From NCBI GenBank assembly GCA_016710135.1, contig JADJLM010000002.1:1-64000 (forward strand): 64,000 nucleotides of DNA, written 5' to 3'. This document shows, in pieces, positions 40,234 to 48,852 of this stretch (its first letter is position 1; every line of letters starts with the position of its first letter). The notes beneath the pieces were generated by a model. That model was not told the origin of the DNA. It was given only the letters and a program-made list of their open reading frames with translations, and did no database searches. The stretch comes from Nitrosomonas sp. (lineage in GTDB: Bacteria > Pseudomonadota > Gammaproteobacteria > Burkholderiales > Nitrosomonadaceae). The translations under genes were made by a program, and so were the position numbers.

Positions 40234-40830
40234 ATGTCTAAATCAATCAAGAAAGAATTCAATAGAGAGAATCTGTTAAACCAGGGTGTTAATCTATTTA
40301 TGAATCAGGGCTATCATGGCACAGGGCTGCAGGAAATTCTGGATGCGGTAAATGTTCCCAAAGGTTCTTTTTACAATTACTTTGGCAGTAAAGAGGATTT
40401 TGGTGCTGATGTCATTCAGCACTACACTGAGCCGTTTATTACGCAGTTAACAGCCCACTTGAATAACTCTGGTGCTGATGCACTCGGTGCAATCAGATGC
40501 TATTTTGATGAACTCATTGTAGAACTTGAAAAGAATGAGTTTAAAGGTGGCTGTCTGCTGGGTAATTTCATGGGAGAAATAGGGGATACCAGTGAAGTTT
40601 GCCAGAAATCACTTCAATCCGCAGTCAAGCGTTATCGGGATTTATTACAGCTTGGATTGGCTCAAGCGCAGCAACAAGGCACGGTAAGACTGGATAAATC
40701 AGCGGAAGAAATGGCTGATTTGCTGGTGAATACGTGGCAAGGTGCTTTATTGCGAATGAAGATAGAAAAATCATCCGCTCCGATTAAGCAGTGTTGTCAG
40801 GATTTACTGGGAGATTATTTCAGGTCATAA
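40234..40830 (+). CDS. TetR/AcrR-family repressor
   Basis: A 198-residue transcription regulator. ATG 40234 (MSKSIKKEFNRENLLNQGVN) is preferred over the upstream ATG 40195, which would place the operator inside the gene. The HTH covers VNLFMNQGYHGTGLQEILDA and VNVPKGSFYNYFGSKEDFGA, a classical TetR motif. The C-terminal ligand domain has FKGGCLLGNFMGEIGDTSEV, where the GGCLLGN segment and its cysteine resemble the TetR subfamily that includes NemR-like sensors of electrophiles, though that is inference. Near-identical palindromes precede this gene and the next (40848-40865), so it probably controls itself and the DUF4242-TPR genes. It begins 86 bp after the end of IS3 copy 2. Confidence 0.92.
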   Translation: MSKSIKKEFNRENLLNQGVNLFMNQGYHGTGLQEILDAVNVPKGSFYNYFGSKEDFGADVIQHYTEPFITQLTAHLNNSGADALGAIRCYFDELIVELEKNEFKGGCLLGNFMGEIGDTSEVCQKSLQSAVKRYRDLLQLGLAQAQQQGTVRLDKSAEEMADLLVNTWQGALLRMKIEKSSAPIKQCCQDLLGDYFRS

Positions 40831-40847
40831 TTTTTTTTACTTAAATA

Positions 40848-40865
40848 AATACGACCGGTCATATT
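40848..40865. promoter_or_regulatory. TetR operator 2 (upstream of the DUF4242 gene)
   Basis: AATACGACCGGTCATATT is an 18-bp palindrome with one mismatched pair, 28 bp before the DUF4242 start and beside AT-rich promoter-like sequence. It shares a 12-base core with operator 1. Confidence 0.75.
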
Positions 40866-40893
40866 TTTTTAATTTTATTTAATAGGAGATAAA

Positions 40894-41166
40894 ATGCCAA
40901 AATACATCATTGAACGGGAAATTCCCGGGGCAGGTTCACTGACACAACAAGACTTGCAAGCCATTTCGCAGAAATCATGCGGGGTACTGAGCAGCATGGG
41001 GCCGCGAATCCAGTGGCTGGAAAGCTATGTAACGGATGATAAAGTCTATTGCATCTATATTGCGCCCGACGAAGTGACCATCAGAGCGCACGCCGAGCAA
41101 GGTGAGTTTCCTGCTAATCGTGTTTTACGAATCAAGTCCGTGATTGATCCGGCTACCGCTGAATAG
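40894..41166 (+). CDS. DUF4242 (nickel-binding-protein-like) small protein
   Basis: A 90-residue cytoplasmic protein of the DUF4242 family, ferredoxin-like, related by annotation to a Streptomyces nickel-binding protein. It reads MPKYIIEREIPGAGSLTQQD, then KSCGVLSSMGPRIQWLESYV and DKVYCIYIAPDEVTIRAHAE followed by a C-terminal FPANRVLRIKSVID strand. AGGAGA lies seven bases before the ATG. It is first in a likely operon with the TPR gene under the TetR operator. Whether it binds a metal here is not shown by sequence: only two cysteines and one histidine are present. Confidence 0.85.
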   Translation: MPKYIIEREIPGAGSLTQQDLQAISQKSCGVLSSMGPRIQWLESYVTDDKVYCIYIAPDEVTIRAHAEQGEFPANRVLRIKSVIDPATAE

Positions 41167-41184
41167 AGATGGAAAATTACAATC

Positions 41185-41200
41185 GCTCATGAAAATGAGC
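41185..41200 (+). other. GNRA-type hairpin between DUF4242 and TPR genes
   Basis: GCTCAT-GAAA-ATGAGC is a perfect six-pair stem with a GAAA loop, followed by ATTTTAAAAGGAGG, the ribosome site of the TPR gene. It could stabilise or attenuate the transcript between the two genes. Confidence 0.45.
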
Positions 41201-41222
41201 ATTTTAAAAGGAGGTAATGTCC

Positions 41223-42971
41223 ATGCAATCTTACGTTATTCGGTCCACGATATTTATTCTAATTTTGACTGTCGTTGGTATCTCTGAGTCTTTTGCTGAG
41301 AATACAGCGGCAAGCGTGACTAAAAAACATGAAGCTCCCGCAGAGTCGGGAGGTGGTCATCAGCATTATATGCAATCGGATGGGGGGCAGAAATCAAGTG
41401 CCGACGGTCAGTTTGCACCTAGGCTGCACAACTTAGGGGAACATACATTTCCCGTTAGCACGCACAACCCGTTAGCGCAACAATACATCAACCAGGGTCT
41501 CAATCTCGCCTATGCATTTAATCATGCCGAAGCACGCCGGGCATTCCGCGAAGCGGCGCGGTTAGATCCCGGGCTTGCAATGGCGTACTGGGGGCAGGCG
41601 CTCGTGCTTGGCCCCAACATCAACGCCTTGATGGAACCGAACGAAGAACCTCAGGCGCTGGAGATCGTGCAGCGGGCCAAGTCATTGATGACGAATGCGC
41701 CACCGAGAGAACAAGCACTGATCAATGCCCTCGAAAAACGTTACTCGGGGCAGGCTGAACAACGGGAGACGAATAATAAGGCTTACGCGGAAGCCATGCG
41801 GGAAGTGCATCAGCGTTTCCCGGATGATGCGGATATTGCTATGCTGTATGTGGAATCCATGATGGATCTGCGACCTTGGGGCTACTGGATGCTGGATGGT
41901 CAGCCCTATGAGGGGACAGCCGAAATCGTTGCACTGACCGAAGAAGTGCTGCGGCGCAATCCAAAACATCCGGGTGCGCTGCATATGTATATTCACCTGA
42001 TAGAGCCAACCAGTACGCCCGAACGCGCAGAAAAAGCAGCGGATACACTCTTGACGCTGATGCCTGCAGCGGGGCACTTGATACACATGTCATCGCATAT
42101 TTATCAGCGCGTAGGTAGGTATGCCGATTCAATGAAGAGTAATCAACTTGCAATCGCGGCGGATGAAGATTACATCACGCAGTGCTACGCGCAAGGTTTG
42201 TATCCGATGGTGTACTATCCGCACAACATCCATTTTCTTTGGTTTGCAGCTAGCGTGGATGGTCAGAGCAAGATTGCCATCCAATCTGCACGCGAAGTTG
42301 CCAGTAAAATTGATGATGAAGTGCTGAAGGCGATACCATTGACAGCAGTTTTCCGTGTTACTCCTTATTGGGCACTTGCGAGGTTTGGTCATTGGCAGGA
42401 AATTCTTGCCGAGCCTGCGCCGCCATCAACCAATCTGTTTTTGACGGGAAGCTGGCACTATGTGCGCGGCCTCGCATTGGTCGCGACAGAGCAATTGCAA
42501 CAAGCCGAGCAGGAACTGGCGGCACTGCGCAAGATCATGAAAGACTCGCTGCTGGATGGTCCTCTGCTTTCAAAAAATACAACTAGAACTGTGTTGAGCG
42601 CAGCGCCTGAGGTACTCGCAGGCGAGATTGCTGCTGCGCGCGGACAGTTCGATCAAGCCATTGCACATCTTGAAAATGCAGTGCGTCTGGAAGATGCCCT
42701 GGTGTATACGGAGCCGTTGGAGTTTCACTTGCCACCACGGTTGGCGCTGGGTGCTATTCTGCTGAAATCAGGACGGACAGGCGAAGCAGAGACGGTGTAT
42801 TGGGAAGATCTACGGCGTAATCGCAATAATGGATGGGCGCTTTACGGTTTGATACAGGCATTGCGCGCACAAAAGAAGGATGATCAGGCGGCAATCATCA
42901 CAGCACGTTTTGAACAGGCTTGGGCACGTGCCGATGTGAAATTGAGCGCATCCCGTTTCGGACGCGAGTGA
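41223..42971 (+). CDS. Secreted tetratricopeptide-repeat protein of unknown function
   Basis: A 582-residue exported protein. ATG 41223 is chosen because AAGGAGG (41208-41214) is eight bases upstream; ATG 41217 is too close. The signal peptide ends near SESFAENTA. A His-rich segment (ESGGGHQHYMQSDGG) follows, then TPR-like helical pairs: YINQGLNLAYAFNHAEARRA with FREAARLDPGLAMAYWGQAL, HPGALHMYIHLIEPTSTPE, QQAEQELAALRKIMKD, and LRRNRNNGWALYGLIQALRA. The family is widespread in proteobacteria without assigned activity; conserved histidines (HMYIHLIE, GHLIHMSSHIYQR) hint at a metal or haem site, which is inference. It shares the TetR-controlled unit with the DUF4242 gene. Confidence 0.8.
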   Translation: MQSYVIRSTIFILILTVVGISESFAENTAASVTKKHEAPAESGGGHQHYMQSDGGQKSSADGQFAPRLHNLGEHTFPVSTHNPLAQQYINQGLNLAYAFNHAEARRAFREAARLDPGLAMAYWGQALVLGPNINALMEPNEEPQALEIVQRAKSLMTNAPPREQALINALEKRYSGQAEQRETNNKAYAEAMREVHQRFPDDADIAMLYVESMMDLRPWGYWMLDGQPYEGTAEIVALTEEVLRRNPKHPGALHMYIHLIEPTSTPERAEKAADTLLTLMPAAGHLIHMSSHIYQRVGRYADSMKSNQLAIAADEDYITQCYAQGLYPMVYYPHNIHFLWFAASVDGQSKIAIQSAREVASKIDDEVLKAIPLTAVFRVTPYWALARFGHWQEILAEPAPPSTNLFLTGSWHYVRGLALVATEQLQQAEQELAALRKIMKDSLLDGPLLSKNTTRTVLSAAPEVLAGEIAAARGQFDQAIAHLENAVRLEDALVYTEPLEFHLPPRLALGAILLKSGRTGEAETVYWEDLRRNRNNGWALYGLIQALRAQKKDDQAAIITARFEQAWARADVKLSASRFGRE

Positions 42972-43060
42972 CGGTGTACAGACACATCAGGATCTGATGT
43001 TTTCTGAATAAGGCGGCATCATGAAGTTCTCGGGAATTCTCCTCTATATTAAAGATGCAA

Positions 43061-43175
43061 TACAGTAGAATTTTTATCATAAAACGAAGAGGAATTCTAC
43101 TGATGAAGGGGCAGCCATTTACGGAAAGTCAGATGCAGAATGAATTGCTGAAGGAGATACTTGGAAAGAAGTAGT
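43061..43175 (+). mobile_element. Remnant of an IS3 (IS407-type) OrfA
   Basis: The left leader TACAGTAGAATTTTTATCAT and ATG (43103) are followed by FTESQ and, after an internal deletion, NELLKEILGKK, the OrfA tail, then a stop. The same leader lies inverted at 26829-26903. Confidence 0.65.
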
Positions 43176-43210
43176 AGAACCCCGCGGCACAAGGTGATAG
43201 CGCAGTCGGC

Positions 43211-43257
43211 GGGAGCGTTTGATGCTGCTAGCGTAACCGCAAACACGCTCCCGATTT
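43211..43257 (+). terminator. Hairpin with T run after the TPR unit
   Basis: GGGAGCGTTT (43211-43220) pairs with AAACACGCTCCC (43241-43252) with one bulge and is followed by GATTTTT. It would end transcription from the TPR side; on the minus strand there is no T run, so it does not serve msrAB. Confidence 0.5.
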
Positions 43258-44613
43258 TTAGTCCGGTACAAATTTTAATACGTTACCATTGATGCAATAG
43301 CGTTTATAGCTGGGTGCAGGGCCATCGTTGAACACATGGCCGAGATGAATGCCGGAGCTTGCGCTGCGGACCTCAATCCGTTGCATACCGAGCGAATCAT
43401 CGTTATGTAGCGTTACTGAGCCTTCGACGGGATCAAAGAAGCTTGGCCAACCGGTTTTACTGTCAAACTTTGTCTTACTCAGAAATAGAGTGACGCCCGT
43501 AATGGGATCGACAAAGCGGCCCGGTCGTTTTTCATCGAGATTGGGTGCGGTAAAGGGAGGCTCCGTGCCGTGCTGAAACGCGATTTTTTGTTGCTCGGGG
43601 GATAACAATTGAAATCCTAGCCATTTCCAGAAATTGGTTACTTCCCCGTTATAGCCGGTGTAGCGCGTGACTTCTTGGCCGTTGCGAAATAAAACGATGG
43701 TAGGCGCGGCGAACAGCGATTTTTCCAATGTCCAGCCTTCAGGAGGATTGGGGTTTAGGGTTGCAACCACGGGCACTTCCGCTTGCCAGTTGTTAAGGAT
43801 ATCTTGATCGAACAGTTTGCAATATTCACAATTTTCCGCTTCGAAAATGATCAGTTGTTGTGCGTGATTTAGCTCGCTGCTCTTGAGCGGTTTGAGCAGT
43901 GCAGCAATTTTGGTATCTGCTGCGCTATGATTTTGGCTAAGGTTTACACTTGCTTGCGGATACTTTACCCCGACACCACCCAACCCACAGTAGCCATTGG
44001 GATTCTTTTTCAAGTAATCCTGATGATATTCTTCTGCTGTCAGGTAATTTTTTAAAGGCAAGATTTCCGTGGTGATGGCGCCATATCCTGCGGTAGTGAG
44101 CGCTTGTTGATAGGTCTGCTGGGTAGTTCTTGAGAGGTCTTGTTGAGCAGCGCTGTGGTAATAAATGGCGCTGCGGTAGTTGCTGCCGATGTCATTACCT
44201 TGGCGATCGCCTTGGGTGGGGTTATGGTTTTCCCAAAATTTTGCCAGCACAGTCTCGAGCGATACTTTTCTGGATCGAAGGTCACTTTGATGACTTCCGG
44301 CGTGATTCCGAGCTCCAGATTTTCCAGCACGAAGCGCTTTTTCATGCGCGAGTATTTGCTGATAGTTTGCATTGGCGATATCGCCACCTGCATAGCCGCT
44401 TTCCACATCGATAACACCAGGAACTTCACTCATGCGCTTTTCAGCACCCCAGAAGCAACCCATACCTAGCACAATATAGTCCGTATTTGAATTCATGACT
44501 TGATTTGATTTTCCGAGGTTTTGTGTTACGGTTTTTCCAATTGCTAAAGTGGTGACTATCATAATGAATAATAGGATGACTGCAACGATTGTTTTCATTG
44601 TTTTGTCTTTCAT
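43258..44613 (-). CDS. msrAB: Periplasmic methionine sulfoxide reductase MsrA-thioredoxin-MsrB fusion
   Basis: Repairs both S- and R-methionine sulfoxide in exported proteins. The N-terminus has a signal or anchor (MKTIVAVILLFIMIVTTLAI). The MsrA domain shows YIVLGMGCFWGAEKRMSEVP with the catalytic cysteine, GYAGGDIANANYQ and KFWENHNPTQGDRQGNDIGS. A middle thioredoxin-like domain has FEAENCEYCKLFDQD and SLFAAPTIVLFRNG. The MsrB domain has KTKFDSKTGWPSFFDPVEGS and HLGHVFNDGPAPSYKRYCIN with its catalytic cysteine. Between residues of ALRAG and VSLE (about 44265-44320) the frame is locally wrong: the other frame reads GITPEVIKVTFDPEK, so two compensating indels are present. Domain order differs from Neisseria PilB, where thioredoxin comes first. 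Confidence 0.9.
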   Translation of the reverse strand: MKDKTMKTIVAVILLFIMIVTTLAIGKTVTQNLGKSNQVMNSNTDYIVLGMGCFWGAEKRMSEVPGVIDVESGYAGGDIANANYQQILAHEKALRAGKSGARNHAGSHQSDLRSRKVSLETVLAKFWENHNPTQGDRQGNDIGSNYRSAIYYHSAAQQDLSRTTQQTYQQALTTAGYGAITTEILPLKNYLTAEEYHQDYLKKNPNGYCGLGGVGVKYPQASVNLSQNHSAADTKIAALLKPLKSSELNHAQQLIIFEAENCEYCKLFDQDILNNWQAEVPVVATLNPNPPEGWTLEKSLFAAPTIVLFRNGQEVTRYTGYNGEVTNFWKWLGFQLLSPEQQKIAFQHGTEPPFTAPNLDEKRPGRFVDPITGVTLFLSKTKFDSKTGWPSFFDPVEGSVTLHNDDSLGMQRIEVRSASSGIHLGHVFNDGPAPSYKRYCINGNVLKFVPD

Positions 44614-44825
44614 ACGGATGACCTAAATTTCGACATAGCGTGCTGTTTTTAGTTCTGTGAGTAAACTATCGTTTCTCAGGTTTTAAATTTAAATTAAGTG
44701 CTTGATAGAACTGGACACTGCTAGCAAGTTCAAAGAAAGCAATGAAGCTACTCTGTTAAGATGGCGGTTTCTAATGTTATCTGGGTAGATTGCTTTTTAT
44801 CAGTATATTTATTAAAGAGGATGTT

Positions 44826-45347
44826 ATGCGAAAGATTATGTTATTGATTGGGTGTTCAGTTGCTACGTTACCCTCAGTTTTTGCTGACAGCGTGATTCGG
44901 CCCGGGTTGTGGGAGGTTACAACGAAATCTGATTTGCTGCAGTTGATACCACATGTTCCTGCAGAGCAAATGCAGCAAATTACCCGCTTGGCCAAGCAGT
45001 ATGGCTTAGAAATGCCTCAGATCAGTAATGGTGCCGCAAACTCGACAATGTGTATTACGCCGGAAATGGCGAAGCAAGAAGTGCCTTCTTATCTTTTTGA
45101 AAATCAGACAGGTTGCACGGTTAAGAATGCTTCCCGAACAGGGAATCGCTATCAGATGGAGCTTACTTGCAGTAACGCTCAGTTTAAAGGCGATGGTTAT
45201 GCAGAGGGTGTTTTCATGACACCAGAAAGCTTTTCTGGGCAAGCTGAATTTGATAGTGTGGTTCAGGGTTCCCCGATTGTCGCCCATGCTGAGACAACCG
45301 GGCGCTGGGTCAGCGAATACTGTGATGTTGTCAAACCATTGCGCTAA
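44826..45347 (+). CDS. DUF3617 family exported protein
   Basis: A 173-residue periplasmic protein. ATG 44826 has AAAGAGG five bases upstream and gives a signal peptide (MRKIMLLIGCSVATLPSVFA). The mature start SVIRPGLWEVTTKSDLLQLI is the DUF3617 hallmark (RPGxWE), followed by paired cysteines in MCITPEMAKQEVPSYLF, NQTGCTVKNASRTGN, LTCSNAQFKGDGYAEG, and WVSEYCDVVKP, which may form two disulfides. Function is not known. It is a single gene between the divergent msrAB and the convergent L,D-transpeptidase. Confidence 0.85.
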   Translation: MRKIMLLIGCSVATLPSVFADSVIRPGLWEVTTKSDLLQLIPHVPAEQMQQITRLAKQYGLEMPQISNGAANSTMCITPEMAKQEVPSYLFENQTGCTVKNASRTGNRYQMELTCSNAQFKGDGYAEGVFMTPESFSGQAEFDSVVQGSPIVAHAETTGRWVSEYCDVVKPLR

Positions 45348-45368
45348 TGGATCACATTCCATGGTTGG

Positions 45369-46518
45369 TTAAGGTTCGCCTTCAGCCATCTTTACGACTT
45401 CTGCAATCGTAAGCTGCTGGCTTAAGTCGCCGGCCCAAGTTGCGTAGCGCGGTAACGTGTTTTGAACTTTGAGCGCGTGTTGATCGAGTGACGAGCGCAA
45501 CGTGGTTGATGTCTGCGTAATTGGCAAAGAAACGGTGCGCGTACTCTGGATGATTTCTTTCAGGAGTGCTGGATTGATCTTATTCTGTGGACGTACACCT
45601 AGCTTAGCTTTTGCGGTTGAGCGTACATTCGCTAATGCTTGACGAAGCCGTTGCTTATGATTGCGTTTGTCGTCTTCCAGGATTGGGTAGGTTTGCAAAT
45701 ATAAATGATTACCCCCGCCATCCCAGTAAGTAGGGTTGATTGATGACGCGTACTGAGGTCCCAATCGGAACGGCATCATAGATCCCGGTTATATCTTCTG
45801 GATACATCCGAAGGCAGCCATGACTCCCCCGTAAACCGATACTGGGTGGTTTGTCTGTACCATGAATCGCGTAATTGAGCCAACCTAACTTTAGCACATG
45901 GGTTCCCATTGGATTTTCTGGCCCAGGAGGAACGATGGCTGGTAGCGGATTGCCATTGGCAGCGTGTTCTCTCCGAATAGACGCGGTCGGTATCCAAGCC
46001 GGGTTTTCTTTTTTAGAAATGATCGAAGTCATACCTTCCGGTGTTTTCCATTCAACTCTCCCAATTCCTAAGGGATGTGTGACTTTTTGCAGCTTGCTAT
46101 GTTTGGCTTTAGGAGGAAAATAAAATAACCGCATGGCAGCGAGATTGATGACAATACCGCGGCGCGGACCTTCAGGGAGTATGAATTGAGTGGGAAGCAC
46201 AATAGGAGTTCCGACTTTTGGTATCCAAGGATCGACCCCGGGGTTTGCACTCATGATTTCTTCATAGCCCAGATTAAAGCGACGAGCAATATCAGAAAGC
46301 GTATCTCCTTCATTGACAGTTGTTAGTTGCATGGTTCCTACGATGTCTTCTTGAGCGGGGTCGAAGCTAAATTCATGACTGGCAATGGGAACAGGTAGAG
46401 GCTTAGCAACAGGCGTCGGAAGAGGCGCGCTGCTCATGAACAGTGATTGGCAGCCACTTAATAGCAAGATAGTGATTAAGCCCGTGGTAGCTGATAAGCG
46501 TAATGATAAGGAAAACAT
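45369..46518 (-). CDS. L,D-transpeptidase lipoprotein with LysM domain, frameshifted near the C-terminus
   Basis: Cross-links peptidoglycan or attaches proteins to it. The start at 46518 gives a lipoprotein signal (LRLSATTGLITILLLSGCQS). A LysM domain covers NEGDTLSDIARRFNLGYEEI to GTPIVLP. The YkuD catalytic domain has GIVINLAAMRLFYFPPKAKH, GTHVLKLGWLNYAIHGTD and GLRGSHGCLRMYPEDITGIY, with the catalytic cysteine in SHGC and the upstream histidine in IHGTD. After INQPYLLGW the frame slips in a run of Gs (near 45712) and resumes as NHLYLQTYPILEDDKRNHKQ to the stop at 45369. This ErfK/YbiS-type tail is normal, so a lost G is the likely cause. Confidence 0.9.
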
Positions 46519-46541
46519 CGAATCACCTTACGAATTTATTG

Positions 46542-46727
46542 TTATGGATTAGTTTTTCTTTTATTTTTTTCTTTCGTAATTGGGTTTTGCAAGGCATAGT
46601 CTTTTTCTTTCATTTTGTAGCCACCATAAGCACCTACACTGGCTGCGACCAACGTTCAGCAGTCTGATAAAAAGGTATCAAGGCTAGTTAGTAACAATAG
46701 GCTCGCTACGCGTTTATTTTTACTCAT
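46542..46727 (-). pseudogene. Small lipoprotein-like gene, frameshifted
   Basis: ATG 46727 opens MSKNKRVASLLLLTSLDTFL then SDC and a stop. In the next frame it continues TLVAASVGAYGGYKMKEKDY and ALQNPITKEK to a stop at 46542-46544. With one or two indels repaired this is a lipoprotein of about 60 residues with a short glycine segment. It lies 24 bp upstream of the L,D-transpeptidase on the same strand and may be part of its operon. Confidence 0.45.
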
Positions 46728-46870
46728 ATGATTCTGAGTAAGGATTACAGTTCACGCTGCGCTTCTGATTCGATTTATAGCATTTTTAAGCAATGAACAA
46801 ACCGAGTTAGCTCAAAACCGCTGTAAGTGTTGGGTTTTTGCCACGCTATCTGCGGTGCTGTTTTTATAGT

Positions 46871-47440
46871 TTAGTCATCGATCAGAAGGTGTCCAAAAAA
46901 TGCAAAAATACCGATGGCGATTCCAGTTACAAATTGGGCGTGAACTAAATATGAAAATTGCTTTAATTCTGCAGAACTATAACGCCACGTAAGAAATAGT
47001 CCAAATAGCGCTTGCCATATGATTAAAGCGAGTAAAATTGGAAAAAAGAGAATATGTAACTGTTGAGTCAACCCCATCATGGCACCATGTAACAAAATAA
47101 TGGCTACTGCTGCAATTCCTACATAAATATGCGTGCGATTGAGAAAACCAAGCAGTTGATCAAATAAACTTGCATCGAATGGCGGTTGATATTCAGGGAG
47201 CAGACGCTGGGCTAATTTTCCTTTTCCCAGCAGGAGCTTTAAGAAAGTACGAAAATAGACTAAACCGAGTAACGCTAACCCTGTTTTTCCGAGCACTTCA
47301 CCGATCTCATGCAGATAAGTTTCTTGCTCTTCGCGACTCGGATAAACCGAAAAAGCATAGATGAAGTATATTAGCGAAAGGATGAATAAAACAAAGGTGT
47401 AAATCAAAATACCTTTAATGGGTTTTAGCGATATTCTCAT
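46871..47440 (-). CDS. Ferric-reductase-like / cytochrome b561-like membrane protein
   Basis: A 189-residue inner-membrane protein with about five hydrophobic segments: GILIYTFVLFILSLIYFIYA, VLGKTGLALLGLVYFRTFLK, HIYVGIAAVAIILLHGAMMG, ILFFPILLALIIWQALFGLF and FVTGIAIGIFAFFGHLL. Histidines placed at NRTHIYVG, ILLHGAMM, YLVHAQFV and FFGHLL lie near membrane edges on facing helices, the pattern of bis-haem transmembrane cytochromes. No NAD or FAD domain is attached. An electron-transfer or haem-anchoring role is likely but not proven. It stands alone. Confidence 0.6.
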   Translation of the reverse strand: MRISLKPIKGILIYTFVLFILSLIYFIYAFSVYPSREEQETYLHEIGEVLGKTGLALLGLVYFRTFLKLLLGKGKLAQRLLPEYQPPFDASLFDQLLGFLNRTHIYVGIAAVAIILLHGAMMGLTQQLHILFFPILLALIIWQALFGLFLTWRYSSAELKQFSYLVHAQFVTGIAIGIFAFFGHLLIDD

Positions 47441-47686
47441 TAGAAATGAATGAGGGCAAAGAGTGAATTAATAATTTGTGTTAGTGCCAAAGTATATCGC
47501 TAAAAATGAGGTGAATTGCTGTGCTTTATTATTTCAAGATTGATTTACTCGATGTGATGCATTATCGCGGATGAAAGGTTTGACATCCCCTAAAATCCTC
47601 AGTACATTTGCGCAGCCGAGCAAGAATCGCAGTGGTAGGCAGTCCGTTAACATTATACCTTGGCCGATTAATTACAAAACGTTTTT

Positions 47687-48409
47687 ATGGAGTTGCACTC
47701 GCTTATGTTAATTAGCAACCTCGATTCATTATCGATTCGTCTAAGTCTGCTTCTGAAAGATTGTTTGCGCTTATGCACTAGCGTCCTTAGTGGTGGGTTG
47801 TTACTACTTCCATTTCTGGCTATGGAGGTGCTTGCGCAACAAAGTGCACGTAATATTGAAGGGTGTAGTATTCGGCGTGGTACGTTTTGTGTTGATATGA
47901 GTCTAAATGGGGCAGATCTTCAGAATGCGAACCTGGCGAACTCACAATTCACCCGTTCCATATTATCTGGAGCCAATCTAACTAAAGCGGTACTCGATGA
48001 AGCAAACTTATCTGATGCGCAATTACGCGGAACAATTCTAAATCAGGCTTCGCTAATCAAAACGAATGCAAGAAGAGCACGATTTAATGATGCGCAACTG
48101 GTGGGAGCAAATCTAAGAAGTGCGATTCTACAAAATGCTGATTTTAGCGGTGCGAATTTAACCGATACCATTCTAACGAGTGCAGATTTGACCAATGCTA
48201 AGTTTATTGGAGCGACCTTGAATAATGCCAACATTCAACGTGCAAATCTACGTTCTGCTCATTTACAAAATGCATCTTTGGTGAATGCTAATCTGCAAGG
48301 CGTTGATTTTACTGGCGCTGATTTGAGTAATACTGATCTTAGCGGCGCTAATCTCGATCAAGCCATCTTTACTATGACGCGTACTAAGGGATGTAAAGGC
48401 TGTCCATGA
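47687..48409 (+). CDS. Exported pentapeptide-repeat protein
   Basis: A 240-residue protein with an N-terminal export signal (LSGGLLLLPFLAMEVLAQQS, cleavage near VLAQQ). From residue 70 almost the whole length is A(N/D)LxX repeats: LNGADLQNANLANSQF, SGANLTKAVLDEANLSDAQL, SGANLTDTILTSADLTNAKF, TGADLSNTDLSGANLDQA. About 28 repeats would form a right-handed four-sided beta helix. A C-terminal CKGCP and an early CSIRRGTFC pair may be disulfide-linked. Start ATG 47687 or 47705. Function is unknown; the repeat fold alone does not show a DNA-mimic role, and secretion argues against it. Confidence 0.88.
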   Translation: MELHSLMLISNLDSLSIRLSLLLKDCLRLCTSVLSGGLLLLPFLAMEVLAQQSARNIEGCSIRRGTFCVDMSLNGADLQNANLANSQFTRSILSGANLTKAVLDEANLSDAQLRGTILNQASLIKTNARRARFNDAQLVGANLRSAILQNADFSGANLTDTILTSADLTNAKFIGATLNNANIQRANLRSAHLQNASLVNANLQGVDFTGADLSNTDLSGANLDQAIFTMTRTKGCKGCP

Positions 48410-48564
48410 GGTGTTGTGTTAAGGGGTTAGGTGACTATTGCTGACTTGGTTGTTTTTTATTCACACTGATCCATAAAGAGCTTTGCTAATCTTTATAAAT
48501 TCATTTACTGTGTAGTCTACTTTCAACGCATAGTATGGATATGATGCTACTCCCTGGGAAAAGA

Positions 48565-48852
48565 ATGAAAGAAGAAGTCAAGCAACGATTGCAACGAACA
48601 GAAACTTGGGTGCAGGGGTTTGTTTTTGTTTCCGGTGTCGTTGAATCTTTAATTATCATGATTATGTTTTTTCAGTATGTTTCTATTTTGGTAACAGGCA
48701 AAACGAACACGCATTTACTCAGATTAGGAAAGTATCTTGCGGCTTACGTGTATCAGATCGTTTTATATTTGACGTTTAACACCGTGCAGCGTCCTTTTCC
48801 ATTTACTATTTGGCCGAGTGAAAACAATGAAAAGGAAGGTAGTAAAACCTAA
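48565..48852 (+). CDS. DUF4389 family membrane protein
   Basis: A 95-residue inner-membrane protein; ATG 48565 (MKEEVKQRLQRTETWVQGFV) matches the family start better than ATG 48535. One long hydrophobic stretch (VVESLIIMIMFFQYVSILVT) is followed by HLLRLGKYLAAYVYQIVLYL and FNTVQRPFPF, the conserved DUF4389 ending. Function is unknown. A perfect hairpin GCTGTGA-TTTT-TCACAGC lies 13 bp after the stop (48865-48882). Confidence 0.85.
   Translation: MKEEVKQRLQRTETWVQGFVFVSGVVESLIIMIMFFQYVSILVTGKTNTHLLRLGKYLAAYVYQIVLYLTFNTVQRPFPFTIWPSENNEKEGSKT

Noticed and set aside
43211..43257. Terminator for msrAB
   Set aside because: The T run is on the plus strand; msrAB is read from the minus strand.
47687..48409. 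Pentapeptide-repeat protein as a quinolone-resistance DNA mimic
   Set aside because: It carries an export signal and cysteine pairs, unlike the cytoplasmic Qnr type.
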